Origin: Ekhidna sp.
GTDB lineage: Bacteria; Bacteroidota; Bacteroidia; Cytophagales; Cyclobacteriaceae
DNA: 16,741 nucleotides
Assembly (NCBI GenBank): GCA_013214445.1
Contig: JABSPG010000013.1
Span: 1 to 16,741 of the forward strand
Direction of reading: 5' to 3'
The notes under the pieces are model-generated. The model was not told where the DNA came from. It ran no database searches and saw only the letters and a list, made by a program, of their open reading frames with translations. The position numbers and the translations under genes were made by a program. How positions within the stretch are numbered: the stretch's first letter is position 1; every line of letters begins with the position of its first letter. Shown piece by piece: positions 15,387-16,741 of the stretch.

Positions 15387-16622
15387 ATGAAAAATGTACA
15401 CATCCGTGTATTAATTATTCTTGCCATTCTTTCTCTCATAGGAATTGTTGGGACTCAAGTCTTCTGGTTAGATAAAGCAATAGCTCAACAGGACCAGGTA
15501 TTTAGTTACAATGTACAGGTTGGTCTTCGAAATGTTGTAGAATCGCTTTGCGAAAGCACTGGCAAAGATTTCCCGTCTTCAAATCCAATTGAGCAAGTTT
15601 CCGCAAACTATTTCATTGTAAGAACCAATGATAGAATCAACCTCCAAAACTTGGAGTATCTTATTTCTGCAGAAATCAAAAAAAGGGGAATTGGTCAAGA
15701 CTTTGAATATGGAGTATACGATTGTGCCAATGACCAAATGGTATATGCAGAAAATGTGAGTAAAAAGGAGAAAAAGACTGATCAGGAGATACCAATATTG
15801 AAAAATGACGAATACTATTTTGGAGTCTATTTTCCAGACAAATCTCGAGAGCTTATGGCTGGTTTTGATTTATGGAAATTCACAACAGCCATCACATTCG
15901 TCGTAATCATTTTCTTTGGATTTGCTCTGTTCGTTATTCTACGTCAAAAAAGGCTAAGTGAGATTCAGAGAGATTTTATCAATAACGTAAGTCACGAGTT
16001 AAAGACACCTCTCGCCACCCTATCACTGGCCTCTTCCACATTGGAAGAACGATCAGGTGGAAAGGAAAAGAAGTACGTCCAAATAATTCAAAAAGAAGTT
16101 GCTAGGCTACAGCGAAATGTTGAGGATATTCTTCATAGTTCAGTGGTAGACAGAAAACTCTTAATAGAAAGAGAGTTAGTCGACCTAAATTCTTTCCTGT
16201 CCGATTTTATACAGGAATTGAAACAAGAATACCATGATAAAGACATCATCTGGAGACTAAATGTAACCAACACAAAGCCAGCTCTGATCAGTAAGGAACT
16301 CTTCGAGAATATTGTCAGAAACCTGATAGAAAATGCCATCAAATATGGTGGGACTGAAATCGAAATTAAATGTGCTGAAACCTCCAGAAAAATTGAAGTT
16401 TCTGTCATTGACAATGGCATTGGAATTCAAAAGGAACATCAACGGAAGGTGTTCAACAAGTTCTATCGAGTCCCAGAAGAAAAACATCAGCATAACCAAA
16501 AAGGATTCGGCTTGGGTTTGCACATCATAAAATCAGAAATCAAGAAGATGGGTGGTCAGATCAGGCTGCAATCAGAGTTTGGCAAAGGAAGTACCTTCAA
16601 AATAATCTTACCTAATGGCTAA
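15387..16622 (+). CDS. Membrane sensor histidine kinase
   Basis: A 411-residue inner-membrane sensor kinase. TM1 is at 7-28 and TM2 at about 165-186, enclosing a periplasmic domain of some 135 residues with no recognisable fold and two cysteines (Cys55, Cys113). There is no clear HAMP domain; the HisKA domain begins almost directly after TM2 with the phospho-acceptor in NNVSHELKTPLATL (His203). The ATPase domain is complete: N box NLIENAIKYGG (Asn316), G1 box DNGIGI (342-347), F box VFNKFYR, and G2 box KGFGLGLHIIKSEIKKMGG (372-390). The response regulator ATG overlaps its last 8 nt, so they are co-translated. The signal sensed is unknown; placement downstream of an outer-membrane phosphoesterase suggests, but does not show, envelope or phosphate sensing. 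Confidence 0.95.
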   Translation: MKNVHIRVLIILAILSLIGIVGTQVFWLDKAIAQQDQVFSYNVQVGLRNVVESLCESTGKDFPSSNPIEQVSANYFIVRTNDRINLQNLEYLISAEIKKRGIGQDFEYGVYDCANDQMVYAENVSKKEKKTDQEIPILKNDEYYFGVYFPDKSRELMAGFDLWKFTTAITFVVIIFFGFALFVILRQKRLSEIQRDFINNVSHELKTPLATLSLASSTLEERSGGKEKKYVQIIQKEVARLQRNVEDILHSSVVDRKLLIERELVDLNSFLSDFIQELKQEYHDKDIIWRLNVTNTKPALISKELFENIVRNLIENAIKYGGTEIEIKCAETSRKIEVSVIDNGIGIQKEHQRKVFNKFYRVPEEKHQHNQKGFGLGLHIIKSEIKKMGGQIRLQSEFGKGSTFKIILPNG

Positions 16623-16741
16623 AATCCTGCTAGCAGAAGACGATGAAAGCTTAGGCTTCATGATCACCGACAACCTGGAAGCTGCTGATCATGATATCGC
16701 TTGGACAAAAAATGGAGAAGAAGCTCTAGAGGCCTTCAACA
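16615..16741 (+). CDS. Response regulator, N-terminal fragment (cut by window end)
   Basis: The first 42 codons of a receiver domain are visible, overlapping the kinase stop by 8 nt. MAKILLAEDDESLG carries the acidic pocket (Glu8, Asp9, Asp10) and is followed by an amphipathic helix and WTKNGEEALEAF, the typical second helix. The phospho-acceptor Asp and the output domain lie outside the window. Pairing with this kind of kinase makes an OmpR/PhoB-type winged-helix DNA-binding output most likely, which fits the direct repeats upstream of the kinase gene, but the output domain cannot be seen. Confidence 0.9.
   Translation, partial: MAKILLAEDDESLGFMITDNLEAADHDIAWTKNGEEALEAFN

Noticed and set aside
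1..16741. CRISPR arrays, tRNA or rRNA genes, insertion sequences, prophage genes
   Set aside because: No regularly spaced repeats, cloverleaf-like segments, transposase or integrase motifs, or terminal inverted repeats were seen on either strand; all long frames are explained by the listed genes.

Overview
This window reads as chromosomal DNA from a member of the Bacteroidota, most likely a Cytophagales-type marine or soil bacterium. The evidence is the fused MurF-alanine racemase gene, the DUF5706/PycTM protein next to an HD phosphohydrolase, the very large outer-membrane phosphoesterase-barrel protein, weak or absent Shine-Dalgarno sequences, and TAnnTTTG-type -7 boxes. Genes are packed tightly, and I see no phage, insertion sequence, CRISPR array or RNA gene. 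The taxonomic call is inference from protein style, not from a database search.

Left part (1-6187), mostly housekeeping. A TerC-family membrane protein (+) runs stop-to-stop into a purK-purE purine operon (-). Between purK and the next gene is an unrecognised 47-residue small protein on the + strand, ending in Gly-Cys-Gly-Gly. It is followed by a two-gene operon on the - strand: a tandem-GNAT acetyltransferase and a bifunctional murF-alr fusion, which makes D-alanine and attaches D-Ala-D-Ala to the peptidoglycan precursor.

Middle part (6287-10741), a nucleotide-signalling neighbourhood. A six-TM class III nucleotide cyclase homologue lies 2 nt upstream of polyphosphate kinase ppk1 (+). Converging on them, with a 13-nt overlap at the stop codons, is an HD phosphohydrolase-DUF5706 pair (-). 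DUF5706 is the effector family of Pycsar (cyclic pyrimidine) anti-phage systems. The two genes of that pair overlap by 22 nt in the -1 frame, which looks like a split or frameshift-joined version of the HD-PycTM fusion seen in relatives. The cyclase keeps its metal-binding aspartates but lacks the usual adenine-selecting Lys and Asp and the transition-state Asn. This block is the best candidate for an undescribed system, but the functional link is inference.

Right part (10818-16741), envelope proteins and a sensor. A lipoprotein-like SdiA-regulated beta-propeller protein is followed 2 nt later by a 1195-residue protein. That protein joins a purple-acid-phosphatase-like domain, a middle region with HipA/FAM20-like kinase signatures, and an Omp85/BamA-like beta-barrel. 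Next come a histidine kinase and the start of its response regulator, which is cut by the window end. Upstream of the kinase are two TTGTTAA direct repeats 11 bp apart, a layout typical of PhoB/OmpR-type binding sites. A phosphate or polyphosphate theme (PPK, phosphoesterase, Pho-like repeats) runs through this half as a hypothesis.
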